Below are positions 12,272-22,370 of a DNA stretch of 64,000 nucleotides, piece after piece. The notes under the pieces are model-generated. The model was not told the origin of the DNA. It saw only the letters and a program-made list of their open reading frames with translations, and searched no databases. A program made the translations under genes and the position numbers. The stretch lies in assembly GCA_032718565.1 (NCBI GenBank), contig JAVGVS010000019.1, positions 124,001-188,000 of the forward strand, written 5' to 3'. How positions within the stretch are numbered: position 1 is the stretch's first letter; every line of letters starts with the position of its first letter. This DNA is from Distichodus sexfasciatus. Taxonomy: Eukaryota > Chordata > Actinopteri > Characiformes > Distichodontidae.

Positions 12272-13262
12272 AAGTAATCCGTAAAGTTGCCATCACCTTC
12301 ATAAATAGCTGAAAACATCTATCATCTGCTGTACAACAGTTACATCGTTGTCTCTATTTGTATTATTTGTTTTCAGCAGTTTACTTAATTTGTTTATTGC
12401 TTGTATTTTGAATATTGCATTGTACAGTTTGTCCAGCATATTATCTTGTGCATTGTATTGTATATTGTGCATTGTATTTTGTCCCTTGTATAAAGCTTTT
12501 TATATATTAATCTGTTTCGTTTCAAGGTACGTCTGTTTCAATGAACCAATATTGTCTGGAGTATGTGAGAGACACTAATAAACAGAAGAATATCTCTTAT
12601 ATGTTTTTTAATCCTTCAAGGCAAAGCAGCACGATTCTGATTTTGAGACGTTGCTATAGCAGTTTAGCTATTCCATAAGTTTGTGTCTTTGTTTTTTTCC
12701 AGTTTAACTGAGTCACATGGGTTGATTTCATTAGGCCGTGATTGCCGTCACCACATCAGACTTGACTCGGAAAATGTCACTTGCATCATCTCGTCTTGTA
12801 CTTTCCTGTGGAGAAGCACCTAAATGAATTTTTGTATTAAACTAATACAGAGACTAAAACAAAGACCTGGTCTGCATTTCATTTCTTCTCACAGACGAGC
12901 TTAGTACCTCTTTCTCATTACGAATAACATATTAAATGGTGAGAAATAATAGAAGTCTTTTATTATTTCTCAGTCCCTGATATGTACACAGCCTTATTTG
13001 TTTCTTACTCTGGAACCTTTCAACAAAGACTTCATTTGATCGCGTTTGCTGTGACATTTGCTTTTGTTGAATATGTGACGATCATTGATCTTTTCTCCTT
13101 GCTGAGCTGCGTTGGATTTAAGAGAGCACTTTTTTTTCTTCTCTATATGCTTCTCTTATGTAACACACCTAGAGGAAATTTTGCAGCAGCAGGGAGGTGC
13201 AGGCTAAAAGTGTACTTCAAAAGTGCATCAAAAGTGCACCACTTCCTGAGCTCTTCTGAACA

Positions 13263-13263
<1 letters not shown>
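12272..13263. other. Intergenic DNA, AT-rich
   Basis: A TTGTATATTGTGCATTG-like AT-rich patch lies at 12400-12480. No gene or transposon end was recognised. Confidence 0.4.

Positions 13264-13299
<36 letters not shown>
13264..13299. repeat. (CT)n microsatellite
   Basis: About 16 CT units, slightly interrupted at the 3' end. Confidence 0.95.
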
Positions 13300-13300
<1 letters not shown>

Positions 13301-13479
13301 GTGCAAGCCAAGGGAAGACATATTACCTCCACAAATAATGAGGCTTCACAATATACCGAATGGCAGAGCTGACGGATTACTGATGGGGAGGGCCAGTCAG
13401 TCGCAGTCTGAAGGATGCTTTGAAAACTCCAGGTAGAGCCTGGAGAACTGATCTATCAGGTGACGGGGGAACTCTCACC

Positions 13480-13527
13480 ATCCCTCCCTCCCTTCCTCCC
13501 TTCCTCCCTCCTTCCCTCCCCCTCTCT
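13480..13527. repeat. Polypyrimidine CCCTCCCTTCC tract
   Basis: An almost pure pyrimidine run built on TCCC/TTCC units. Such mirror-like polypurine-polypyrimidine sequence can adopt triplex DNA, which is an inference from composition. Confidence 0.85.
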
Positions 13528-14908
13528 GGGTGCCTCTCCGTCAGGGCGAGATTGAATAATGCAAAGCTTCGCAAACTGTCGTGACGAGTGAATGCAAAAC
13601 AGAGCAAAGCACTCAGCGGTGTGCTAAAAGTCTGAGTCATGCTAGCAGTAAACGCTGTCTAGCAGGTGCCCATGCAAAATGCTCAGTGCCCCAAAAAACC
13701 TTAAGCCAGGAATCGCTACAGCTGGCAGGTTAATGTGCCATATAGAAACAAAACATAGCTTCGAATAGCTATGAGAAACAAATAGCTGCACTGAGAAACA
13801 AATCTGCCAACGAAAACAGTGCAGTGTGTGTTTTTGTCCCGACTCGTGATGTGACCTTAAAGTCGGACATGAACCCGTTTCGTTGTGCCTGATGTGGGAT
13901 TAGCATGTGGAGATTGGAATTCAGCTATTTTCTAAGTAGTTCTGTGCAGTCTTCCGACTCAAAGCTTGTGTGTGTTTGTGTGGGGCATTAATTGAGTGAG
14001 CAGTAGGAGGACGCTGATTAGTATCTGCCGGGTTGCTCACTAATCCCTGCACTCCTTCATTCTGTAATGCCATCTACTTTCTCACATCCACTCCCTGCGA
14101 CCTGAGTGAACATCCACTGACACATTCAGGTTATTTGTGGCTATTTCATGGCATTTACTCACAATCTCATAATAACTACAGCTAAATAATACTACACCTA
14201 ACTCTAACTCTGAACTTGACAAGATAAAACCAAATCTTTTTCATCTTTAGTTTTTCAAACCTTTCTATGGAAACGGGTTTTCACTGAAATGTAGGCCACA
14301 TACAAAAATATGCAAAAACAAACCACAAACCTCACATGTTTTAGGGGGTGATCTGGTCCTTGCAGTCACCTAAAAAAAAGTGGCCTAACACACTTACACA
14401 CACACACACACACTCCCCTAACGAATATCTTCCTGTGCTGCTGTCTAGACCTTATTGTAATTCTACTGTCTAAAAATACCATGTCTGCTGACCCTAGGTA
14501 ACGAGTGGATGTGTCATAAGCTCATGACATGTGGGTTTAAACCTGGACACTGCTTTATATGACACCAATGGCGTGACCCCAGTGAAATCAGACATCAGTC
14601 TGTTGATTTCTTATTGCTGTTTGCATAAAGGGTAATAAAGGTCAAAGTTCCAAGCTATAAACCTAAAACATTTGCCAGCTTAAACAGCTAATTGTCTTGG
14701 CTGGCACCACTGTGGCTTCTAGAGACATATGCAAAATGGATCATGTGTTGCAACATTTTGTAATACAAGAACCACACCTTGTGTTACTGTTTGTACACCA
14801 GACAACAGTGTTTAAGACTTATTTAATTACAGATAAATTTCCAAAGTTTTTTAACCCTCTTTCAGACAATAAAATAGAATGAAGTTTAATAAGTTGGAAA
14901 AAAAATTC
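13528..14908. other. Intergenic DNA with short (CA)n
   Basis: A (CA)n run lies at about 14396-14415. A tRNA B-box-like GTGGGTTTAAACC occurs near 14533 without a convincing SINE body. No gene was seen. Confidence 0.4.
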
Positions 14909-14927
14909 ATATATATATATATATATA
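14909..14927. repeat. (AT)n microsatellite
   Basis: About nine AT units within AT-rich flanks. Confidence 0.9.
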
Positions 14928-15165
14928 CACTAATATGACATTCATTGGATTTATTGAATCACTTATTTTGAATTGTAAAGTTTGAATTATTGTGTTTTAT
15001 TCATCAATGTATAAAATTTTCAGCTCTTAATAAGTTATTTCATGTATAATGTTCAGCAAATTGCGACAATACACAGCTATTGCTTGAAGTTGAAGCACAT
15101 CACAGCATTTGAGTGGCACCCATCTTCTTGTGGTAACGCAGGATGAAATGACAAATTTTAAAAAA

Positions 15166-15186
15166 AGAGAGAGAGAGAGAGAGAGA
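15166..15186. repeat. (GA)n microsatellite
   Basis: About ten GA units after a short A run. Confidence 0.9.
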
Positions 15187-15345
15187 AAAAGAAAAGCCTT
15201 AGAAACCTACGGCCAAAGGCATTTTGTCTCCTGTAGCATGCTGCCAGCTCTGTCCCTGTGCCCATTTGTCAACAGATATGTCCAATCGCTCACTGCCAGC
15301 CGGCCAAATCAGCACCTTGTCACTTTGGAAATGACAATTTGAGTC

Positions 15346-15430
15346 CCAGTCAAACTCGGCAGCCCAGCGCGAGTCTTCAGTTGACAGGCCGGCGGCGGAG
15401 GAAGAGGAAGAGGAGGAGGGGGGGAAACAG
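15346..15430. other. GC-rich/purine-rich patch
   Basis: GGCCGGCGGCGGAGGAAG and following GGA-rich sequence stand out from the AT-rich surroundings. Both strands have open frames here, but they are low-complexity (Arg/Lys or Ser runs) and carry no domain. Confidence 0.4.
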
Positions 15431-15699
15431 AAATAATAATAAAGCCGGAGCAATTTGGCCATGCAGGGAGGCCGCTGACAGTCTATTAGAGAATAAAATT
15501 GTAGAGATTGGCTTTGTGATGGAAAGACGGTGGCTAACATCCGATAAGTGGCGTCAGAGGGGTATTGCACATCTTTTGCCTGTGCTGTCGCTTGGAGTGT
15601 GTGACAGGTTAGTGCTCCGGACAATCATCTGACATCCACACCGGCTCCTAAATTAATCCGGCCCTGACAGGAGACAAGTATGCAGGACTTTTCTTTCAG

Positions 15700-16077
15700 G
15701 GCTAATGCGCTGCACGTACGTGCACACGTGTGTGCGTACATATCTGCTGCATATGCATTCAGTGTAAGGGTTGTGTGCATGTGTGTATGCATTCTGGGGA
15801 ATTGCATGCATATCTCTTCATGCATTTAGCAGGAAGAGATATGTATGCAATTCCCCTAAAAGCCTGCTGTTCATGCGTATGTGTGTGACTATGCAGTTAG
15901 GATTATTGCATGCATATCTCCGTATGCATTCAGCGTGAAGGTGTGTGTGCGTATGCATATGTGCGTATGTAGCTGGGTTTTTTGCATGCACATCTTCCTA
16001 TGCATTCAGCATGTATGTGTGCATATGCATTTGAGGCTTTTGTATGAACATCTCTCACACACTCAGCATGATATATA
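15700..16077. repeat. Degenerate ATGCAT-rich minisatellite
   Basis: Diverged units of roughly 70-90 bp repeat the phrase TTGCATGCATATCT followed by TATGCATTCAGC and a TGTGTGTGCGTATGCAT run. ATGCAT occurs many times. The same texture resumes at about 16615-16660 (GTGCATGCATGTATATGG) beyond the Tc1 fold-back, so that element appears to have landed inside this array. Confidence 0.6.
15796..15856. repeat. Near-perfect inverted repeat (hairpin)
   Basis: GGGGAATTGCATGCATATCT (from 15796) pairs with AGATATGTATGCAATTCCCC (ending 15856). The 23-bp arms have one mismatch and a 15-base loop. It lies inside the ATGCAT minisatellite and may be a cruciform-prone site. Confidence 0.8.
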
Positions 16078-16604
16078 CAGTACTGTGCAAAAGTTTTAGG
16101 CAGGTGTGAAAAAATGCTGTAAACAAAGAATGCTTTCAGAAATATAAATAATGATTGTTTATTTTTATCAATTTACAAAATGCAAAGTGAGCGAACAAAA
16201 GAAAAATCTAAATCAAATCAATATTTGGTGTTACTACCTTTGCCTTCAAACCAGCATCAATTCTTATAGGTACACTTGCACAAAGTCAGGGATTTTGTAG
16301 GATTATAGTCATTATATTATTTTGTAGGATTATAGGATTATAGATCTGTGGTTAGATCTCCAAGATGTTTGGAACAACCTACCAGCCGAGTTCTTTCAAA
16401 AACTGTGTGCAAGTGTACCTAGAAGAATTGATGCTGTTTTGAAGGCAAAGGGTGGTCACACCAAATATTGATTTAGATTTCTCTTTCGTTCATTCACTGA
16501 ATTTTGTTGATTGATGAAAATAAATGATTAACACTTCCATTTTTGAAAGCATTCTTTGTTTACAGCATTTTTTCACACCTGCCTAAAACTTTTGCAAAGT
16601 ACCG
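16078..16604. mobile_element. Tc1/mariner fold-back element (527 bp)
   Basis: TA dinucleotides flank the element (16076-16077 and 16605-16606). Both ends carry the same long sequence in inverted orientation, starting near GCAAAAGTTTTAGGCAGG. The similarity extends about 200 bp inwards on each side, well beyond a normal Tc1 terminal repeat, and includes the end of the transposase reading frame in both arms. The element is therefore two opposed copies of a Tc1 3' end around a short spacer with repeated TTTTGTAGGATTATA. It encodes no full transposase and could move only in trans. Confidence 0.85.
16358..16471 (+). pseudogene. Tc1-like transposase C-terminal remnant
   Basis: This 37-codon open segment ends at a stop. 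It contains WNNLPAEFFQKL, then SVPRRIDAVLKAKGG. That is the C-terminal pattern of Tc1-family DDE transposases (WxxxP and the R-I-x-A-V-x-x-A-x-G-G segment). The catalytic triad and DNA-binding region are absent. The opposite arm, read on the minus strand, carries a frame-disturbed copy of the same C-terminus. No function is expected. Confidence 0.8.
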
Positions 16605-16660
16605 TACATAAACATGGATGTGCATGCATGTATATGGAAATGTGCATGCAAAAAAAAAAA

Positions 16661-17419
16661 CCCTCACAGACACACGTGCAGATTACTAAGTACCGTTTTT
16701 GTCAGGTAAGTACACTCGATGAAGACAACTGCAGGTGAGATTAATCCATTATCATGTCTACCACTCCCAACACCTACTGAAGAAGCAGGAATCACAGCGA
16801 AATCAATGCTAAGTTTTCAGCGCTACCTCTTTGCTGACAGCTATATCAAGCCGACAAGTTTCAGCGAGTGAAAACTTAGAGGGAGCGTTTGCGTGTGATT
16901 GTCAAACTTAGTAATTAAAAACTCATTTAAAGTGCTTAAATGCTCCTAAAAGAGTTATTTTGCTGCACCTCCTTGAGGTAATGAACGGCCACTAAATAGG
17001 GAATTTGAGAACAACAAAGTGGCAGGACGGAATTTTCAAGAATTAAAGTGTGGGAAGACACTGGAACCGTAGGCCTCCTTAGAGGCCAGAACAATCAACA
17101 GCAACAAACGACAGCCAATGAACGAATGAAATGAAAAGAAAATCTCCCACTGCTTTGTTTACATTTGCATTGTCTGTAGTAAAATGGGTCTGAAAACGCG
17201 TCTTTGCCGTCTTAGAATCGGGCACAATAGTTTTTGGAAAACAGAGCAGGTGCAGTCTCTTGGAATTGTTGCGAATGTGGCTGGCATTCGCTGCTAACAT
17301 AAATGGCTTACAGATCCCCTCGGCTTTAAACCCTAAGTGATAAACGAGCATGAAAAACATCAACTTGGCTAGAAAACATGCTGACAATGGCTATTTCATC
17401 AGATTCCTTTAGAAGTTTT
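16661..17419. other. Intergenic DNA, low repeat content
   Basis: Includes an A run (about 16651-16660) at its left edge, then unique-looking sequence. A 102-codon minus-strand frame (17079-17387) has no recognisable domain. Confidence 0.4.
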
Positions 17420-17960
17420 TTTTGTGAAACGAAGACAGCCAAATGATAAATGTCTCTTGGCAGTGACCGTTACTGGTCAGAGTTATCTCTTAAGCATTGA
17501 AGAAAAGGCCATCGATTAACAGTTAATTACCATCAGCTATGGTCTTAGAACATGGTGTGCCATTGATCAGAGTTCGTTCCTTTGTTGCAACAGAATTACT
17601 GCATCACGACCCGCCCGATAACTGCGCTCTTTTGTTTATGGTAACGATCTTCATTTCACCCATCAAACCCCAACGCCCGTTTCAGGCCACCATCATTAGA
17701 ATGCTCTATGTTTATGAATAATACTATGCGGCATCGATTTCCCTTTTGTAAGGTACTTGCTAGGGTGTCATCCATTTTGAATCAAATTACTATCCAGCAT
17801 TGGGTGTCCTTGAATATTTGAAGACGCAGAGCCTTTTTCACGATAAATAAATCTTGTCATTAATCACCACAAACAGACATAATCCATACGTAGCAGCTTT
17901 TCAAGGACAATCAGGTTAGCGGTAATTAAGTCAGCTCTATAAATGAAAACGATTGAGAGG
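17420..17960. other. Candidate conserved non-coding elements
   Basis: This unique, repeat-free stretch contains CGATTAACAGTTAATTACC, GTTTATGAATAATAC, TTTATGGTAACG and GGTAATTAAGTCAG. Homeodomain-like and other factor-like sites are dense and there is no coding signal. It looks like enhancer-type sequence from a gene desert, judged by eye without any alignment. Confidence 0.28.
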
Positions 17961-18420
17961 GCTGACATTAACTTATGAATATGCTCCCCAAAAAACATCA
18001 AAAAAAAGTCATCACATAAAAAACACAGATTAAATGCATGAACAATTGATAGTCTCCTAGTTCTTAGTTTTCTGAATATTCTTTATCAATCTGTCAAGTA
18101 ACATTGCAATTCTTCTCCAGCAAAGTAAAAGTGGTGCCTGTGTTCTCCCTCTTGGTATTAATACACATTATTCGTAGTGCCCAAATTAGATATGTTCTTT
18201 TCCAGGTATTCACCAAAGAGAACAGAAAATGACACCTGTGCTTTTAAACCTACAGCAGGCTCATACACTCCAACAGGTGTGTGACAAAGTTTGAGTTCTT
18301 CTCCTCCATTGAAGAGGGCCATAAGGTTGTCTGGAAATAAACGCACCAGTGACTGAAGGAACTTGTCCTCTCAAGCAATGCAAACCACCAGCATTTTTAC
18401 ATATTCTACAGATTGTCACA

Positions 18421-18565
18421 CACACTTCGATCACGTGACCAGCACGAGGACCCGGAAATAGTCGGCACGATCGGAAGTATAAATAGAGGCTTTTTCTCGT
18501 GGCTCATTGCTCAGTCATTCAGTCTACCTGGCCCATTCTGATTCACTTCGGCGTCAACTGTGAGT
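18421..18565 (+). promoter_or_regulatory. Candidate promoter with TATA box and E-box
   Basis: The order is GATCACGTGACC (USF/TFE-type E-box, about 18430), a CG-containing GGACCCGGAAATAG, a TATA box GTATAAATAGAGG (about 18478-18490) and then a pyrimidine-rich CTCATTGCTCAGTCATTCAG about 30 bases on. A good splice-donor-like GTGAGT follows at 18560. The spacing fits a pol II core promoter with a short first exon. It might equally belong to an LTR or other transposon promoter. No downstream coding exon was found. Confidence 0.35.
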
Positions 18566-19399
18566 ACTCCAGTTATTTGGTTATTCTCTTCAATTGAGCG
18601 TGTGTCCTTAGAACGCGGATTCTGGTTGGAATCTTTACTCTATCGTGTTAGAGAGTTCTTATATCAACTCGCCTGGTTTGCCTACCTCTTCGCATCTCAC
18701 TCCGCGTTTGACCATCCACCGCGGTTAACCATCCACGCTGCACGGGCTAACGGCTACCCGCTAGCATTGTGGCATATCCTAACCAGATCACTGACACAGA
18801 TGGCCCCAGCTTCTGTTTTCTGTAAATTTACAGCAGTGAGACAGAAGCTGAGCAACTGCGGAGCACTTGCAGTTTTGTTTAATGTCGAAATGGGACCCCT
18901 GAGCTTGGCCCATCTTCTCAAAACAAAAGCAGTAAAAAAATCAACTTTTGATAAATGTGTATGCGTGTTCCCACGGCTGGAGTGATATTTCAAGGAAAAC
19001 ACTTTTGCAAAGGTTGCTTATATGCACTGTTATTTAGAGGTGTGTGTGACGTTCTAAGGAAACATGCAGTTATTACATTAATGAATTCTTACCATCTGAC
19101 TTTCATTGTATGCAAATAGAGCACCTACCTTTCCTTATGCAAAATAGGCCACACATAAATATTTTGCTGGGCATTTGTTTGCCATTTCCTGACACACACA
19201 CATAAACACACACCTTCTGTACTTATATGCAGACAATAGAAACAAATATCAGTGCTGGATTTGAGAAACAACTGCCCCAAGGCCATATTGGGCCTATTCT
19301 CGTGTAAAGAAATCCATTATACTGAATATATTCAACCTCTTATTATTTGCAAATACACTTGTATCAGTGTGAAGGTGCAAAAGATTCCTTCTCTCCATC
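18566..19399. other. Intergenic DNA downstream of promoter-like block
   Basis: An open frame of 141 codons (18560-18985, plus strand) starts at GTG and has no recognisable domain. The segment 18660-18900 has higher GC than its flanks. It could be transcribed from the upstream TATA block, but nothing in the sequence proves it. Confidence 0.3.
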
Positions 19400-19720
19400 C
19401 TGAAGACAGAAACTGCAGGGCTTAACATCTCATTGCTCACCTTTGTGATTTGCTTTTTTGCAGTAAATTAAACGGCGACTGATTAGTCTAATTGCTTTGT
19501 GTGCACGTTGCAGAAGAATCTCATTCGTGTCTATCGGTCCTTGTGTTATGCAGATAGGATGAAAACAACAGAGTAGGGGCACATGGATATTCCAGAAGGA
19601 ACGGTGGAGCTTTAACCTGCTTAATTAATTCTATGGATATGCAAAATGAACGTCAGCGCCGCTCTTCAGTCATTAAGTAAATTGGTTGTTGTAAGAAAAT
19701 GACTGATGGTTTATGTGTGG
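19400..19720. other. Candidate conserved non-coding element
   Basis: Unique sequence with GACTGATTAGTCTAATTG, CTGCTTAATTAATTC and GTCAGCGCCGCTC. No coding frame of interest. Judged by texture only. Confidence 0.22.
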
Positions 19721-20655
19721 TGACTTGGCATCAGCTTTCTTAGTGGACAGATTGATGTGTCCAGCCCCTCCTCATTTAATTAACTTTTGATTTTTGAGAA
19801 GTCCACTCAGTGCTCCCTCACGCCATCCCTCCCTTCCTTTCCTCCCTCCTGGGGCTTTCTTCCTCCTTCGCTCAGGCCTTGTTGTAATGCTGATTTTGCA
19901 AAGGGTAATCAAGGTGTGCATTGCAGATTTACCGTACAACATAAATTAAAGCGACTTAATCATGCAGAGGATGTGAATGGTAATAACTGCTGAAAGCAAT
20001 CAGTCAAGTAACTTTTTTTGCTCGTTTATAAAGTCTAAAAATAAGCACTAGTTAGTATGGTTCTGTGAAGCTCATTTATCTCACATTATTATCTCATCAG
20101 CAAAAAAATTATACACTGTAAAACATTAATATAGTTTTAGAAGACTAATAACTAGAGCCATATTGATTGATTGTGCTGCAGATATAATCATCTGTTATGA
20201 ACTTAAAGCAGATAAATCAGCGTTAGTGCTTAAGGTGCCTGGAAAATGACAATTAAAAAGAAATGGAGGAATGAAATGAATAATTAAACAATGTTAAGAT
20301 TGTTGACGTTGTGTAGTTTGTCCACTAGAGGGCGCACCACAACTCCATTGATGGCTTTTTTGTGTTTTTATAAATTTGACTATTCTTTAAACAAAACTTT
20401 AATATATGTTGTATTTTTGTTCCATCTATAACACCATCTATAACAATAAAACAAGTTTATTTTTATTTGATTTTAATAAAATCAATTATTTTCTTGTTAT
20501 TATGCCTTTTGAGGACTCAAAAAGTACAAATGTAAGGAAATGTTTGTTTTATGATTCTGGATATATGGATGAAATATTGAATTAAATAATTAATAAAAAA
20601 AATTTTGAATCCTCAAGTATTGAACTTGTTCATAAAATCTTATATTGCACATAAA
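19721..20655. other. Intergenic DNA, AT-rich
   Basis: A CCCTCC/TTCC-rich patch lies near 19825-19850. The remainder is AT-rich with no recognised element. Confidence 0.4.
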
Positions 20656-21050
20656 TAGTGTTGAGAATGTTACTTAAAAAGAGTAATTAGTTATAGTTTC
20701 TAGTTTGTCTTCCAAAAAGTAACTAAGCTAGTAACTGAGTTACAACATTATAAAAGTAACTAGTTACCAGGGAAAGTAACTTTTTAAAACAGGTAAAAAT
20801 GTAAGTAAAAACATGGGGGCAGTAATGTCTGTACTTCCAGTTTAAAAACGTTACTTTTGAATTCCTGGAGAGCCTGGTCGGATGAAAACAGCTTTAATGA
20901 GCTTAATTATAGTAATATGCCGCATTTTGTTCTCAGTAACAGTAATGGCGTTGTAACGATGGAAAAAGTAATGAAACAGAAAACCTGTTACTGGAAAAAT
21001 AACACCGTTAGTAACGTTATTGATTTGTAATGCCATTATTCCCATCAGTG
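20656..21050. mobile_element. hAT MITE with perfect 8-bp target duplication
   Basis: The flanks are CACATAAA at both 20648-20655 and 21051-21058, an exact 8-bp target-site duplication as made by hAT transposases. Ends are TAGTGTTGAGAATG on the left and CACTGATGGGAATAATG on the right (minus strand), an imperfect terminal repeat. Subterminal DNA is packed with AGTAACTAGTTAC-like repeats. There is no transposase frame, so this is a 395-bp non-autonomous element. Confidence 0.85.
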
Positions 21051-21058
21051 CACATAAA

Positions 21059-21899
21059 CAAGATAAAAAATAATAGCTTCTAATAACTATTCTTTCCTCG
21101 TACACAGTAATGCTACTGGAGCTTCCCACACAGGGACACTGGGAGACAGGCCTGGAGACTTCAGCATGTTAGACAAGCTACCAACGCATTCCTTTCTATT
21201 CTCATCCCGTCTGTAAAGCCCAGGACAGATGAAGTCTTATTAGAGCACCTGTCACTATTGGACCAAGTAAAACTAACTTTTTTTTCCTGCAGCAACAACT
21301 GAGTCTTGAGTGCTTTTCATCCTTTGTTTTATTATTTAAATCTGTGTAAGCTCATCTTTTTCACCGCGAGTCTTTGACATGTAACGCTAAAAGCTAATTA
21401 GGCTGATTTCAACACAACGCAGCCATCCTCATGGACAACGGCTATGGGCAGGTAAGCATTAAGACATTTACGCAGATCCATGTTCAAAGACTCAGTTGCA
21501 CAAATGAACATAATTGGGGAGTTATCATCAAAGGAGAAAAGGCCGTTGCTGGAGAACTATTAGCAAGCCAAAGGGTCAGTCTGATCCGAGATTTGTTTTT
21601 ACAGTATTATTTCTAGTTAAATATCACAGAGCTTTTCCTCAGCATCGCTAGCACATTGTTCACATAATGCCAGTTGGCAGATAAATGAAGCAGGCACAAA
21701 GGAGCAATTATAAAAACAAGCTCACCTCATCCCACACATGCACCTGCAAATACTGAATTTCCTGGGCGATCATCAATAATGACAAGATCTGAAACATACC
21801 CATGCAACACATATTAGATTATTTTAAGGTAAAAAAATATGTTACGTCCACCTTTGACTTGATAGGTCTTTTTGCAACATTTCTTAAAATAAACATTAT
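21059..21899. other. Intergenic DNA, low repeat content
   Basis: The block 21130-21260 (TAAAGCCCAGGACAGATG area) looks unique and may be conserved. No gene or transposon end was seen. Confidence 0.3.
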
Positions 21900-22024
21900 G
21901 GGCCAATTTCCCGGTTGAGGATTAAGCCTAGTCCTAGACTAGTTCTGAGTTTGAATGGAGAATCTCCATTGGTACTACAAATTAGTCCAAGACTAGGCTT
22001 AATCCATGAGCAAGAAACCAGCCC
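21900..22024. mobile_element. Palindromic MITE (125 bp)
   Basis: The left arm has GGGCCAATTTC, then GGATTAAGCCTAGTCCTAGA. The right arm carries the complement: GACTAGGCTTAATCC, then GAAACCAGCCC. The GGATTAAGCCTAGTCC core is a motif of a MITE family widespread in fish and frogs. Flanking TAT occurs on both sides and may be a 3-bp target duplication. Non-coding. Confidence 0.75.
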
Positions 22025-22236
22025 TATATGTGTTATATGTGCACATAGCAATGCATTTACACACACCTGCAAAATGCAAAATTTTCTTCAGTGATCATCA
22101 ATAACAATAATGATCATGAACAAAGCAGCCAACACATATTACAGATACAAATTTTACTGTGTATATGCACATGGTCATGTATTCTCATTTTACACACACT
22201 TGAAATAAAATACTGCATTATATATGCATATAATGA
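22025..22236. other. Intergenic DNA
   Basis: AT-rich. Nothing recognised. Confidence 0.4.
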
Positions 22237-22370
22237 GATGATAGTGGCCGGGTGGTGGGGTTCTTCCCTACAGACTTAGAGGTCATATGTTGAAATCTGG
22301 ACCACGGAGAATGTTCCTCTAATTAGGAAATATAAGTGACTCTTAATAATAGTGATAAATGGATGCTTTC
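22237..22370 (+). mobile_element. Degenerate tRNA-derived SINE fragment
   Basis: GTGGCCGGGTGGTGGGG resembles an A-box region. AGGTCATATGTTGAAATCTGG resembles a B box, and ATAAGTGACTCT resembles the start of a V-SINE core. All three are diverged. Confidence 0.3.

Noticed and set aside
14490..14560. tRNA-derived SINE near the GTGGGTTTAAACC motif
   Set aside because: Only a B-box-like match. No A box, body or tail was found.
15109..15632. Coding exons in the GGA/GGC-rich patch
   Set aside because: Frames on both strands are low-complexity products of GA and GGA repeats.
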